Shown piece after piece: positions 8,387 to 15,519 of a stretch of 15,519 bases of DNA. The notes under the pieces are model-generated. The model did no database searches, had not been told where the DNA came from, and worked only from the letters and a program-made list of their open reading frames with translations. The first letter of the stretch is position 1, and each line of letters starts with the position of its first letter. The stretch is taken from contig JBAXED010000098.1 of NCBI GenBank assembly GCA_037140615.1, forward strand, positions 1 through 15,519, in the 5' to 3' direction. The translations under genes were made by a program, and so were the position numbers. The stretch comes from CAINVV01 sp037140615. GTDB lineage: Bacteria; Bacteroidota; Bacteroidia; Bacteroidales; Prolixibacteraceae.

Positions 8387-8427
8387 TTAAAGACTGTCAG
8401 GAAAAATCCGTTCCTGACAGTCTTTAA
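8387..8427 (+). terminator. Perfect 17-bp hairpin, probable (attenuating) terminator between uptake and enzyme genes
   Basis: TTAAAGACTGTCAGGAA (8387-8403) and TTCCTGACAGTCTTTAA (8411-8427) pair without mismatch around a 7-base loop. The core GACTGTCAGG/CCTGACAGTC is moderately GC-rich, and the 3' arm ends in TCTTTAAT, a short U-rich tail. The symmetric A and T runs mean it could act on either strand. It sits in the 122-base gap between the binding lipoprotein and the first hydrolase gene, the largest gap in the plus-strand operon. No exact TAnnTTTG promoter was found between it and 8476, so it may reduce rather than abolish transcription into the enzyme genes, or act as an mRNA-stabilising 3' end after processing. 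Confidence 0.65.
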
Positions 8428-8475
8428 TAAAATCATTGCCTTCAATAATCGCACAAAAAAGTTTTAACAATTGAT

Positions 8476-9975
8476 ATGAAGAGATTTTTTACTTTAATAA
8501 CAATACTCAGCTTATCATTGGCCTGTAAGAAAGAGTCGGTTTCTGTTCCGGTCGTTAAAGATTCACGAAATGATTTAATCATACGGAACAGTGTAATTAC
8601 GCAATCTTTTGTTGGCAACGGTGCACAGTGGGGAGGTTATGATATATTAAAATCATGGACTGGAAATCCCACTTTATCAGACAGTGACTGGGCAAAACTA
8701 TTTAAGCGGGTAAAATTTATGCGTCCGCCTTTGGTGCGAATCATGGTAACGGCCGGTTGGAATTATATGGTCAATAATGCTTTTGACCCCACAAAAAGCG
8801 ATCAGGTTTTGGTGAAAATCCTTGATTTCTGTCAGAGTGAAGGCATTTCGGTTATGATTGGCGAATGGGGCCATAGCGGAGGATCCTCCATTGATCAACC
8901 TTGGCTTGAAAATTCTGCAAAGTTCCTGGAGTGGCTTATTAATACAAAAAAATACAGTTGTATTAAGTATTTTAACATGGTGAATGAGCCAAATGGCGAT
9001 TGGTCGAGCATGAATGGCAACTACGGACTTTGGAAAACACTTATTGAACAATTCTACGCGAAGCTTACCGAAAAAGGCATAAATACCAAAATAAAAATTA
9101 TTGGACCTGACATTGCGATTTGGGATACGAACCTAACTTCTTGGGTAAGCAATGCAAATTTCGATCTTGGTGCCAAAATCGGAGCCTATGATATTCATAC
9201 CTATCCAACCGACATTCAGGTGCTGGATGGAACCTGTCAGAACATGGTAAAAGCATACAAGAATGTAGCTCCGGCATCAAAGGAAATGCTTATCGGGGAA
9301 CTTGGCTTTAAATATGCATCAACCTCTACTCTTGGAATAGAGAATGCCCAGTTGATTACAAATGATCCTTATGCCAGTACCGATAGCAATATGATGATTT
9401 ACAAATCATTTTATGGCGTTGACATGGCATCAGCACTGATTCAAAACATGTTGGCAGGTTATGCAGGTACCATGGTCTGGGACCTGGATGATGCGATGTA
9501 CAACATTGACGGAGGTGGATCGACCAAACTCAAAAGATGGGGATTCTGGAACATCCTGGGTGCTGAGAAATTTGGCAATGCCGCTGACGAGAATATTCGT
9601 CCATGGTTTTATCCTATGTCATTGATGTGCAGATTTTTTCCGCAAGGAGCAAGGATTTTTGATGTTGCTGTTCCCGACAAAAGAGGGCTTAAAGCAGTAG
9701 CCTGCGAAAAAGACGGAAACTATACCATTGCCATTGTCAATGCAGGTTATGTGAATTATGAAATCAATTTGAAAATGGAAACCGGAATTGCCATGTCATC
9801 ATTGAGCACTTATACCTATATTTCGGGAACAGGGGCGGCTTTTACTGGCAAGGTTGATGCAGATGGATTTGCGGTAGCTGATGAATCCAATGTTATGATC
9901 GACTTTCAAAAAGACAATTCAAAAACGATGACTATTCCAGGAAAATCGTTTATCCTTTTCACCAATATAAAGTAA
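8476..9975 (+). CDS. Clan GH-A glycoside hydrolase lipoprotein, family unassigned
   Basis: A 499-residue secreted retaining glycosidase, probably anchored at the cell surface. The signal sequence ends in a lipobox (SLAC, Cys17), followed by KKES. The TIM-barrel strands can be followed: FVGNGAQWGGYD (beta1), PLVRIMVTAGW (beta2), ISVMIGEWG (beta3), KYFNMVNEPNG (beta4), IKIIGPD (beta5), IGAYDIHTY (beta6), MLIGELGF (beta7) and GTMVWDLDDAM (beta8). By the clan GH-A rule the acid/base is Glu171, after Asn170 on beta4, and the nucleophile is Glu275 on beta7; His241 and Tyr243 also fit the usual active site. Residues about 395-499 look like a small C-terminal beta-domain ending PGKSFILFT. It is paralogous to the hydrolase at 11059-12594. 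It recalls GH5, GH30 and GH39, but I cannot assign a family. Context (GH130) suggests a beta-mannosidic substrate. Confidence 0.85.
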   Translation: MKRFFTLITILSLSLACKKESVSVPVVKDSRNDLIIRNSVITQSFVGNGAQWGGYDILKSWTGNPTLSDSDWAKLFKRVKFMRPPLVRIMVTAGWNYMVNNAFDPTKSDQVLVKILDFCQSEGISVMIGEWGHSGGSSIDQPWLENSAKFLEWLINTKKYSCIKYFNMVNEPNGDWSSMNGNYGLWKTLIEQFYAKLTEKGINTKIKIIGPDIAIWDTNLTSWVSNANFDLGAKIGAYDIHTYPTDIQVLDGTCQNMVKAYKNVAPASKEMLIGELGFKYASTSTLGIENAQLITNDPYASTDSNMMIYKSFYGVDMASALIQNMLAGYAGTMVWDLDDAMYNIDGGGSTKLKRWGFWNILGAEKFGNAADENIRPWFYPMSLMCRFFPQGARIFDVAVPDKRGLKAVACEKDGNYTIAIVNAGYVNYEINLKMETGIAMSSLSTYTYISGTGAAFTGKVDADGFAVADESNVMIDFQKDNSKTMTIPGKSFILFTNIK

Positions 9976-10043
9976 AAGATAACGACTGTTTATCAAGAAT
10001 TTACAGCTTAATAACAGTACAAATTGCTTCAAAATATTGCCTA

Positions 10044-11057
10044 ATGATATTAAAGAAATACGAATACAATCCGATTCTATCGCCAAATCCTGCAAATGAT
10101 TGGGAGAATCTTGTTGTTTGCAATCCGGGTGCATGGTACGAAAATGGGTTATTTCACCTTTTGTACCGAGCTGCAGGTGATGATGAAAAACATGTGATCC
10201 GTTTCGGATTGGCAACCAGTCACGACGGTTATAATTTCTCAAGGGTAAACGAATTACCGGTCTTTGGTCCAAGTGAAGAAGGTCCTGACAGTGGATGCAT
10301 TGAAGATGCCAGGATTGTAAAGTTTGATGATTATTATTATGTGACCTATGCATTTCGGCCATTTGCTCCGGGTCAGTATTGGAAATTCGCGCATGATGAG
10401 GTTTTGACACATGATTATGGACGAAATGCCCCGGCTTTTCTTCAAAAGAACATGGCCAATACAGGCTTGGCTCTCACAAAAGATTTTAAATCATGGATTA
10501 GACTTGGTCGAATAACTCAGTCGAACCTGGATGACCGTGATGTAATTTTGTTTCCTGAAAAGGTGAACGATAAATTTGTGATGCTCCATCGTCCAAAAGA
10601 ATGGGTGGGGGCCGAATGGGGGCCGAAATTTCCGGCAATCTGGTTGTGCTATTCCGATGATTTGCTCAACTGGAGCGAACCAAGTACCATGCTTATGCAA
10701 GGAATTGATGGTGGATGGGAAGAGAAAATTGGCGGCTCGACACCTCCTTTAAAGACAAAAGACGGATGGCTGGTGCTTTATCATGGTGTTGAACATGGAG
10801 GGAAAGGTTATTATAGGGTTGGAGCGGTTTTGCTGGATTTGGAAGACCCCAGCAAAATTCTCGGCAGAACGAAAGAACCCATTATGGAACCGGAATATGA
10901 TTATGAGATGAATGGCTTTTATAAAGGATGCGTTTTCCCTACCGGAAACGTTATTGTCGATGATACTCTGTTCGTATATTATGGAGGTGCTGACAAGTAT
11001 GTTGGCGTTGCCACATGCCCGGTTCAGGAGTTGATTGATATGATCAAAAAAAACTAA
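10044..11057 (+). CDS. GH130 family beta-mannoside phosphorylase or hydrolase
   Basis: GH130 enzymes cleave beta-mannosides, mostly by phosphorolysis to alpha-mannose 1-phosphate; some subgroups are beta-1,2-mannosidases. This 337-residue protein has no signal peptide, so it is probably cytoplasmic, which fits phosphorolysis. Family motifs of the five-bladed propeller appear in order: NPGAW (27-31), YRAAGDD (41-47), GCIEDARI (84-91, with Asp88 at the position of the conserved proton donor), NLDDRDVILFPEK (161-173), MLHRPKEW (180-187), GGSTPPLKTKDGWLVLYHGV (230-249), GAVLLDLEDPSKILGRTKEPI (260-280) and VYYGGADKYVGVA (311-323). Its length is closer to the shorter mannooligosaccharide phosphorylase type than to the longer mannosylglucose phosphorylases, but I cannot align phosphate-contact residues from memory, so the subfamily and phosphorylase-versus-hydrolase choice stay open. 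It lies 68 bases after the first hydrolase gene and 1 base before the second. Confidence 0.92.
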   Translation: MILKKYEYNPILSPNPANDWENLVVCNPGAWYENGLFHLLYRAAGDDEKHVIRFGLATSHDGYNFSRVNELPVFGPSEEGPDSGCIEDARIVKFDDYYYVTYAFRPFAPGQYWKFAHDEVLTHDYGRNAPAFLQKNMANTGLALTKDFKSWIRLGRITQSNLDDRDVILFPEKVNDKFVMLHRPKEWVGAEWGPKFPAIWLCYSDDLLNWSEPSTMLMQGIDGGWEEKIGGSTPPLKTKDGWLVLYHGVEHGGKGYYRVGAVLLDLEDPSKILGRTKEPIMEPEYDYEMNGFYKGCVFPTGNVIVDDTLFVYYGGADKYVGVATCPVQELIDMIKKN

Positions 11058-11058
11058 T

Positions 11059-12594
11059 ATGAAGCATCTAATCCTTTTATTGGCAATCGTATATTTTCAA
11101 AATGGATTTTCCCAGGAAAATACCAAAGCGATCAATATTTATGCTGACCAGTATATTTCACACAACTACACTGGAAATGGCGTTCAATGGTCTGCATATC
11201 CACATGCAGATGCTCCGGATGCCGAATGGGGCCAGATGATGACAGAAAAGAAATGGGAAATGGTATTCCATCGTCTGGACTACATGAAACCTCAACTTGT
11301 GCGGGTAATGGATCAGGCAAACTGGAGATATCTCAAAGGATTCGATAAAAATGGCGAACCAATCCTTGACTTTAATTCTCCGGAAGTAAAAACACTTCAA
11401 AAGCTTTTAGACTATTGTCAGCGAAATGATATAACCGTTCTTTTTGGAGAATGGGGATGCCCATCTCAGATCCAAAGTGGTGATTCAAAATCTTCCGGGC
11501 ATTTTAAAGGAGCCAACGATCCCCGCTGGATCCAAATAATTGTTAAATATCTTGACTTTTTAATCAATACAAAAGGTTACACCTGTCTGAAATACTACAA
11601 TCTGGTCAATGAACCGAATGGCTATTGGGCATCCACAAACGGAAACTGGGATGAATGGAGTGAAGGGGTAAAGATGTTGCAAAATGCACTTATCTCCTCC
11701 GGACTGTCAAAAAAAATCAGTATTGCTGGTCCGGATGTAGTAGCTGAGTACAACAATCCGACATCCAAATATACTGGCTTCGAATGGGTTGCTGAAACAG
11801 CACGCCAATTAAATGACTACATCGGAATCTACGATATTCATGCCTATACCCGCTATGAGCTGGTACGAAGTGGCAATTTCTTTAAACTTTACAGCCGAAT
11901 TTCTCAATCTGCAAAGAATGTGAACAAACCCATCATTTTTGGAGAAATTGGTTTTGATAAAAGTGTACCAGAGAACATTGAACGAATAAAAACGGATAAG
12001 TTTGCCAGTGAAGACAGCCAAATGTCTGTTTACGATTTTAGCTACGGGATTGACATGGCAGATGTCGCCATTCAAATTATGAGCTCTGGTTATTCCGGGG
12101 CAGCAGCATGGGACCTAGATGATGCCATGCACACACTGGGGGATGCCGGAGACAAATATAAACTCAAAAGATGGGGGTTTTGGAATAGCCTTGGAACTGA
12201 ATTATGCAACAATCCGGCAGACGAAAATATTCGTCCATGGTTTTATTCTTGGTCTTTAATCTGCAGGTATTTCCCAAATGGCTCCAATATTGTGAAATCT
12301 GATTCTACTTCGATGGAAGGCGTTCGGCTGGTAGCAGCCACAAAAAACAAACACCTGACTATAGCCTTGGTTAACAACGGAAATAAAGATCGAAAACTAA
12401 GTTTTAAAGTAAATGGAGGATCCTTCTCATCTATCGCAGTTAAAAAATTTATTTACAGCGATAATGTCCGGCCCGTAGATGGGAATGGCTTTCCAATTCC
12501 ACAAAAAACCAAAATAAATTTCGCGTCGAAAGAAATAATTGAGGTGGAAATTCCAGCCAAAAGTTTTATTTTGTTTACCTCTCTTAACTACTAA
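11059..12594 (+). CDS. Clan GH-A glycoside hydrolase, periplasmic paralog, family unassigned
   Basis: A 511-residue paralog of the lipoprotein hydrolase two genes upstream. It differs at the N-terminus: a cleavable signal peptide (MKHLILLLAIVYFQNGFS, then QEN) with no lipobox Cys, so it is probably soluble in the periplasm. The barrel strands match one by one: YTGNGVQWSAY, QLVRVMDQANW, ITVLFGEWG, KYYNLVNEPNG, ISIAGPD, IGIYDIHAY, PIIFGEIGF and GAAAWDLDDAM. The predicted acid/base is Glu185 and the nucleophile Glu296, with His261 and Tyr263. It also shares LKRWGFWN, ADENIRPWFY and a C-terminal beta-domain ending PAKSFILFT. An insertion after beta3 (about residues 134-157, rich in Ser, Gly and Lys) is absent from the paralog and may shape the binding cleft. 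The start is 1 base after the GH130 stop and the symporter starts 5 bases after this gene, so the three are tightly coupled. The substrate is inferred only from context. Confidence 0.85.
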   Translation: MKHLILLLAIVYFQNGFSQENTKAINIYADQYISHNYTGNGVQWSAYPHADAPDAEWGQMMTEKKWEMVFHRLDYMKPQLVRVMDQANWRYLKGFDKNGEPILDFNSPEVKTLQKLLDYCQRNDITVLFGEWGCPSQIQSGDSKSSGHFKGANDPRWIQIIVKYLDFLINTKGYTCLKYYNLVNEPNGYWASTNGNWDEWSEGVKMLQNALISSGLSKKISIAGPDVVAEYNNPTSKYTGFEWVAETARQLNDYIGIYDIHAYTRYELVRSGNFFKLYSRISQSAKNVNKPIIFGEIGFDKSVPENIERIKTDKFASEDSQMSVYDFSYGIDMADVAIQIMSSGYSGAAAWDLDDAMHTLGDAGDKYKLKRWGFWNSLGTELCNNPADENIRPWFYSWSLICRYFPNGSNIVKSDSTSMEGVRLVAATKNKHLTIALVNNGNKDRKLSFKVNGGSFSSIAVKKFIYSDNVRPVDGNGFPIPQKTKINFASKEIIEVEIPAKSFILFTSLNY

Positions 12595-12599
12595 TTATT

Positions 12600-14207
12600 A
12601 TGTCATTTCTAACCAACCTTCAAGCTATTGATTTAATTATCATAGTCGTATACATCATAGGAATCACCTGGTGGGGGTTGAAAAATGCAAAAAATGAAAC
12701 ATCCAACGACTATTTCCTCGCTGGCCGGAACATGAACTGGATTGTTGTTGGGCTTTCTCTGTTTTCGGCCAGTATTTCTACCTCTACGCTAATAGGGCAT
12801 TCAGGTTCAGCCTACCAATATGGAATGGTCATTTTCAATTATAACCTGATTTCAATTCTTGTTATGATTTTCTTTGCCTGGATATTCCTTCCCTTCTACA
12901 TAAAGTCGGGCGTGTTCACCATGCCTGAATTTCTGGAACGCAGATTTGACCATCGTTCAAAATATTACTTTTCAGGAATTTCTGTTTTTGGAGGAATTTT
13001 CATGGATGTTTCTGCGACGCTCTATGGAAGTGCGATGATTTTTAAAATTATTTTTCCAAATATGGAATTGCAGGTAATTGTTATCATTGCAGCATTAATT
13101 GTTGCTTCCTATACAATTCCCGGCGGACTTAACTCCGTTATTAAGACAGAAGTAATTCAAGCAGTTATTCTCATCTTTGGCTCTGTTCTGTTGGCAGTCA
13201 TTGCTCAGCAAAATGTTGGCAGTTGGGAGGTCCTTGCTCAAAGATTTCATGATACAGTGTACCTTCATCTTATCAGAGGTACGAATGATATTGCAATTCC
13301 CTGGCCGGCCTTGATACTTGCTCTGCCAATTCTTGGATTCTACTTTTGGGGAAACAACCAGCAGCTGGTTCAAAGAGTACTGTCTGCCAAATCTGTTGAC
13401 CATGGGAGAAAAGGAGTCTTGCTTACGGGACTTCTGACGATGCTTACACTTTATTTCATTTTTATTCCAGCCATGCAAGCCGCTGTGGCCTTTCCAAATG
13501 TATCTCCACCTGATGGCATCTATCCCAAAATGGTGACAACATGGATGCCGACTGTTTTTCTTGGAATCATGCTAGCCGTAATGGTATCGGCCTTAACCGC
13601 CAGTCTTAGCGCTTGTCTCAATTCAGTTTCCACCCTCTTTACCATGGATTTCTATCGCAAATTCGATCCAAATGCAAGTTCTAAAAAATTGGTGAGGGTT
13701 GGACAAATATGTTCAACAGTAGTATTGATCATTGGCGTTTTCTGGGCTCCCCAAATCCAAAAATTCGGAACGCTTATCAACTACTACAATGAAATGCTGT
13801 CCTATGTTGGTCCTCCAATTGTTGCGGCATTTATGCTAGGCTTGTTTTGGAAACGCGCAAATGCGACCGGCATCTTCACCGGACTTCTCTCAACATTTGC
13901 CATGGCACTTTTTATGATTTTCTACGGGAAAGAGCATTTCATCCAATCAGTTCAAAACCCGGAGGCACCATTGCATTGGCTCTATCTGGCACCCATCAAT
14001 TTTCTCTTTGTAAGCATTGTAATGGTCATTGTTAGTTTATTGACGTCACCACCGCCAGCCTATAAAGTTGAAGGGAATGTGATTACCAAAGCATTTTTTA
14101 TCGACGAAAAGAAATCTTATCAAAACGTTAGATTTTACAACGATTTCAGGGTGTGGGCCGTGACTCTTTTTGTTCTTTGCTTTGTAATGATGTATATTTA
14201 TTGGTGA
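12600..14207 (+). CDS. Sodium/solute symporter (SSS family), probable sugar importer
   Basis: An inner-membrane secondary transporter of 535 residues, expected to couple sodium entry to sugar uptake. About 14 hydrophobic segments can be counted, matching SGLT-type members, from LIIIVVYIIGITWWGL near residue 10 to the C-terminal FVLCFVMMYIYW. Family signatures include YFLAGRNMNWIVVGLSLFSA followed by STLIGHSGSAYQYG (about 39-75), MPEFLERRFDHRSKYY, YTIPGGLNSVIKTEVIQAVI (about 170-189), FYFWGNNQQLVQRVLSAK, and ALTASLSACLNSVSTLFTMDFY (about 329-350), the helix that carries the sodium-site Ser/Thr residues. The last gene of the operon, it lies 5 bases after the periplasmic hydrolase. Together with the cytoplasmic GH130 it suggests import of a disaccharide or similar small product, as proposed for the symporter next to GH130 in the B. 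fragilis mannan cluster. Specificity cannot be read from the sequence. Confidence 0.94.
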   Translation: MSFLTNLQAIDLIIIVVYIIGITWWGLKNAKNETSNDYFLAGRNMNWIVVGLSLFSASISTSTLIGHSGSAYQYGMVIFNYNLISILVMIFFAWIFLPFYIKSGVFTMPEFLERRFDHRSKYYFSGISVFGGIFMDVSATLYGSAMIFKIIFPNMELQVIVIIAALIVASYTIPGGLNSVIKTEVIQAVILIFGSVLLAVIAQQNVGSWEVLAQRFHDTVYLHLIRGTNDIAIPWPALILALPILGFYFWGNNQQLVQRVLSAKSVDHGRKGVLLTGLLTMLTLYFIFIPAMQAAVAFPNVSPPDGIYPKMVTTWMPTVFLGIMLAVMVSALTASLSACLNSVSTLFTMDFYRKFDPNASSKKLVRVGQICSTVVLIIGVFWAPQIQKFGTLINYYNEMLSYVGPPIVAAFMLGLFWKRANATGIFTGLLSTFAMALFMIFYGKEHFIQSVQNPEAPLHWLYLAPINFLFVSIVMVIVSLLTSPPPAYKVEGNVITKAFFIDEKKSYQNVRFYNDFRVWAVTLFVLCFVMMYIYW

Positions 14208-14258
14208 TCTCTAACGCAATCATTCATAAGTAAGAGTTCACTAAATGGTAGAGATATT

Positions 14259-14289
14259 TCTCTCAAGAGTGGATTTGTGTCACTGAAAG
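14259..14289. repeat. 31-bp direct repeat, right copy
   Basis: This is the second copy of the repeat at 1665-1695, in the same orientation, with G instead of T at position 11. It lies 51 bases after the symporter stop codon, in the 113-base gap between that gene and the convergent ATPase gene. Its first bases also form the right arm of a weak hairpin (AGAGA-TATT-TCTCT), and the G at position 11 completes a short CTCT-CA-AGAG palindrome that the left copy lacks. No other copy on either strand was noticed in the window. Confidence 0.9.
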
Positions 14290-14307
14290 AGGCGCCGATT
14301 TTTATTA

Positions 14308-14323
14308 TAAACCCGTGGGTTTA
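14308..14323. other. Palindrome TAAACCCGTGGGTTTA at the 3' end of the ATPase gene
   Basis: A 7-bp inverted repeat around two bases, overlapping the ATPase stop codon (TTA at 14321-14323 on the plus strand). In RNA it would form a 6-bp stem with a 4-base loop. It lies between convergent genes, where a shared terminator is expected, but neither side has a good T run, so terminator function is doubtful. The remainder of 14208-14320 holds the repeat copy and no open frame of note. Confidence 0.35.
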
Positions 14324-15519
14324 CAATTTCTCCATTTTCAAAAATTCCCTTAGATGAAGATGGTGTATCCCCTTGTAGTTACTGCTATTGTTGAAAGTGT
14401 CCATTGTAACAACATATTTGGGGAAGTTATTATCAATTTTCAAAAGATTGCCAAATTCCCGTTCATGCGTTTTTTCATCTACAATCAGGTAGGCAACCTG
14501 CACATAAACTTTTATGCCATCCTTAATTCCTACAAAATCAATCTCAAGGTTATTCAGTTTTCCTACATATACATCGTAACCTAAAATACGCATTTGCTGA
14601 TAGACAGCATTCTCCATCAATTTATGAATGTCTCTGCCAAAATCGAGACGTTGCATGCAGTTCCGAAGTCCCAAATCCTCAAAGTAATACTTCTCTCCAA
14701 CTTCAAATTTTTTCAACCCCTGAACATCCATCCGTCTAGTCTTATTGATAATATAGGCATTGTTTAAAGCTTTTAAATAGTTGATAATTACACTGGTTGA
14801 AATATCTATCCGTTGTGACTTCAGAAACTTATGAATATTCGTTGCAGAAAACAGGCTGCCGACATTATCTGACAGATAATCGACAAGTGTCTCCAAAAAA
14901 TCAACATTTCGAATTCCTTCCCGGCTCACCACATCTTTGAGCAGAATGGTCGAATATACATTCTTCAGGTATTCAAATGCCATTTCTTCATTGAGTGTCA
15001 GGCGAGACAAATAGGGCAATCCGCCATAAGTAAGAAAAAGCTTCAAAGAATTATCCTCATCTGGCAAAGAATGGAAATAGAGGAATTCGGAGTAGCTTAA
15101 ACTATGAATCCGAAACTCGATATAGCGTCCGGAAAGATACGTTGACAATTCACTTGACAGCATTTTTGCATTACTCCCGGCACAGAAAATATCACAACTT
15201 TCTGAAGACTGTAAACTCCGTAAAACATGCTCAAAGCCAGTGATATCCTGAATCTCATCGATAAAAAGGTAATTTTCTTTCCCGGATTCAATTTTATCTT
15301 TAAGATAGGCAAACAACTCTTCCTCACCTCTAATAAAACGGAATTCCTCCTGTTCCTTGTTGATGTAAATGATATTGGCATTAGGATTGGCGTCTCTAAT
15401 TTCCTGCATTAGTTGCAAAAGGATGCAGCTTTTCCCTACCCTGCGCTGACCGGTAAGCACTTTTACAATACCTTTCCCTACAAACGGCTTGATACGATTG
15501 CTATAATAGGGCCTGCTTA
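14321..15519 (-). CDS. AAA ATPase with DUF4143-type C-terminus (5' end beyond window)
   Basis: A soluble P-loop ATPase of a family common, often in many copies, in Bacteroidota. The reading frame is open to the right edge: before the GTG at 15460 it reads SRPYYSNRIKPFVGKGIVKV, the usual N-terminus of these proteins, so that GTG is not the start and only a few residues are probably missing. Counting from that GTG, Walker A is GQRRVGKS (4-11), Walker B is YLFIDEIQDI (64-73), and a family-typical segment follows: GSNAKMLSSELSTYLSGRYIE (95-115). The middle holds a winged-helix-like region, and the C-terminal part has YYFEDLGLRN and EIDFVGIKDGIKVYVQVAY, resembling a PD-(D/E)xK-type nuclease core as seen in DUF4143 proteins. 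The physiological role of the family is unclear. It is convergent with the PUL and probably independent of it. Confidence 0.9.
   Translation of the reverse strand, partial: SRPYYSNRIKPFVGKGIVKVLTGQRRVGKSCILLQLMQEIRDANPNANIIYINKEQEEFRFIRGEEELFAYLKDKIESGKENYLFIDEIQDITGFEHVLRSLQSSESCDIFCAGSNAKMLSSELSTYLSGRYIEFRIHSLSYSEFLYFHSLPDEDNSLKLFLTYGGLPYLSRLTLNEEMAFEYLKNVYSTILLKDVVSREGIRNVDFLETLVDYLSDNVGSLFSATNIHKFLKSQRIDISTSVIINYLKALNNAYIINKTRRMDVQGLKKFEVGEKYYFEDLGLRNCMQRLDFGRDIHKLMENAVYQQMRILGYDVYVGKLNNLEIDFVGIKDGIKVYVQVAYLIVDEKTHEREFGNLLKIDNNFPKYVVTMDTFNNSSNYKGIHHLHLREFLKMEKL

Noticed and set aside
9976..10043. A separate promoter for the GH130, second hydrolase and symporter genes in the 68-base gap
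   Set aside because: No TAnnTTTG match is present; only a short 5-bp inverted repeat (GATAA/TTATC) was seen, so read-through from the preceding gene is simpler.
9919..10410. 163-codon minus-strand frame across the first hydrolase and GH130 genes
   Set aside because: It overlaps two genes with clear catalytic motifs; its His/Gln-rich translation is typical of an antisense shadow.
14354..14584. 76-codon plus-strand frame opposite the ATPase
   Set aside because: It is antisense to the DUF4143-type region, where the minus-strand protein keeps family motifs; there is no independent support.
14208..15519. ATPase as evidence that the PUL is part of a defence or mobile island
   Set aside because: DUF4143-type ATPases are widespread solitary genes in Bacteroidota, and no partner defence gene, integrase or transposase is visible.

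Overview
The window comes from a member of the Bacteroidota. This rests on a SusC/SusD pair, lipoproteins with Cys-Lys-Lys or Cys-Gln-Lys lipobox ends, A-rich rather than Shine-Dalgarno-like sequence before start codons, and a match to the Bacteroidota promoter form (TTTG, about 17 bases, TAnnTTTG). I cannot place it more finely from sequence alone.

Layout. (1) Bases 1-1574, minus strand: a two-gene unit with a lipoprotein carrying two DUF1566/Lcl-type repeats, followed 10 bases later by the N-terminus of a gene that leaves the window (signal peptide plus CarboxypepD_reg-like domain, probably a TonB-dependent receptor). (2) Bases 1727-14207: a complete polysaccharide utilization locus (PUL). 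A cupin-AraC regulator (minus strand) diverges from susC-like, susD-like, surface glycan-binding lipoprotein, clan GH-A lipoprotein hydrolase, GH130 enzyme, a second clan GH-A hydrolase, and a sodium/solute symporter (all plus strand). A perfect 17-bp hairpin separates the uptake genes from the enzyme genes. (3) Bases 14321-15519, minus strand: an AAA ATPase with a DUF4143-type C-terminus, convergent with the PUL, open at the window edge and probably unrelated to it.

How the PUL could work (inference). The two GH-A paralogs carry different export signals: one is a lipoprotein, probably at the cell surface, and the other has a cleavable signal peptide and is probably periplasmic. GH130 has no signal and is probably cytoplasmic. 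The surface enzyme would cut a glycan, SusC/SusD and the binding lipoprotein would capture and import fragments, the periplasmic paralog would trim them, the symporter would carry a small product inward, and GH130 would split it by phosphorolysis or hydrolysis. GH130 enzymes act on beta-mannosides, and the order mannanase, GH130, symporter is known from the Bacteroides fragilis mannan cluster, so a beta-mannose-containing glycan is the best guess. No recognisable GH26 mannanase or cellobiose 2-epimerase is present here, and I cannot assign the GH-A pair to a family.

The most unexpected structure is a 31-bp direct repeat (30 of 31 identical) at 1665-1695 and 14259-14289. The two copies lie just outside the two ends of the PUL, as if the PUL were a discrete cassette.
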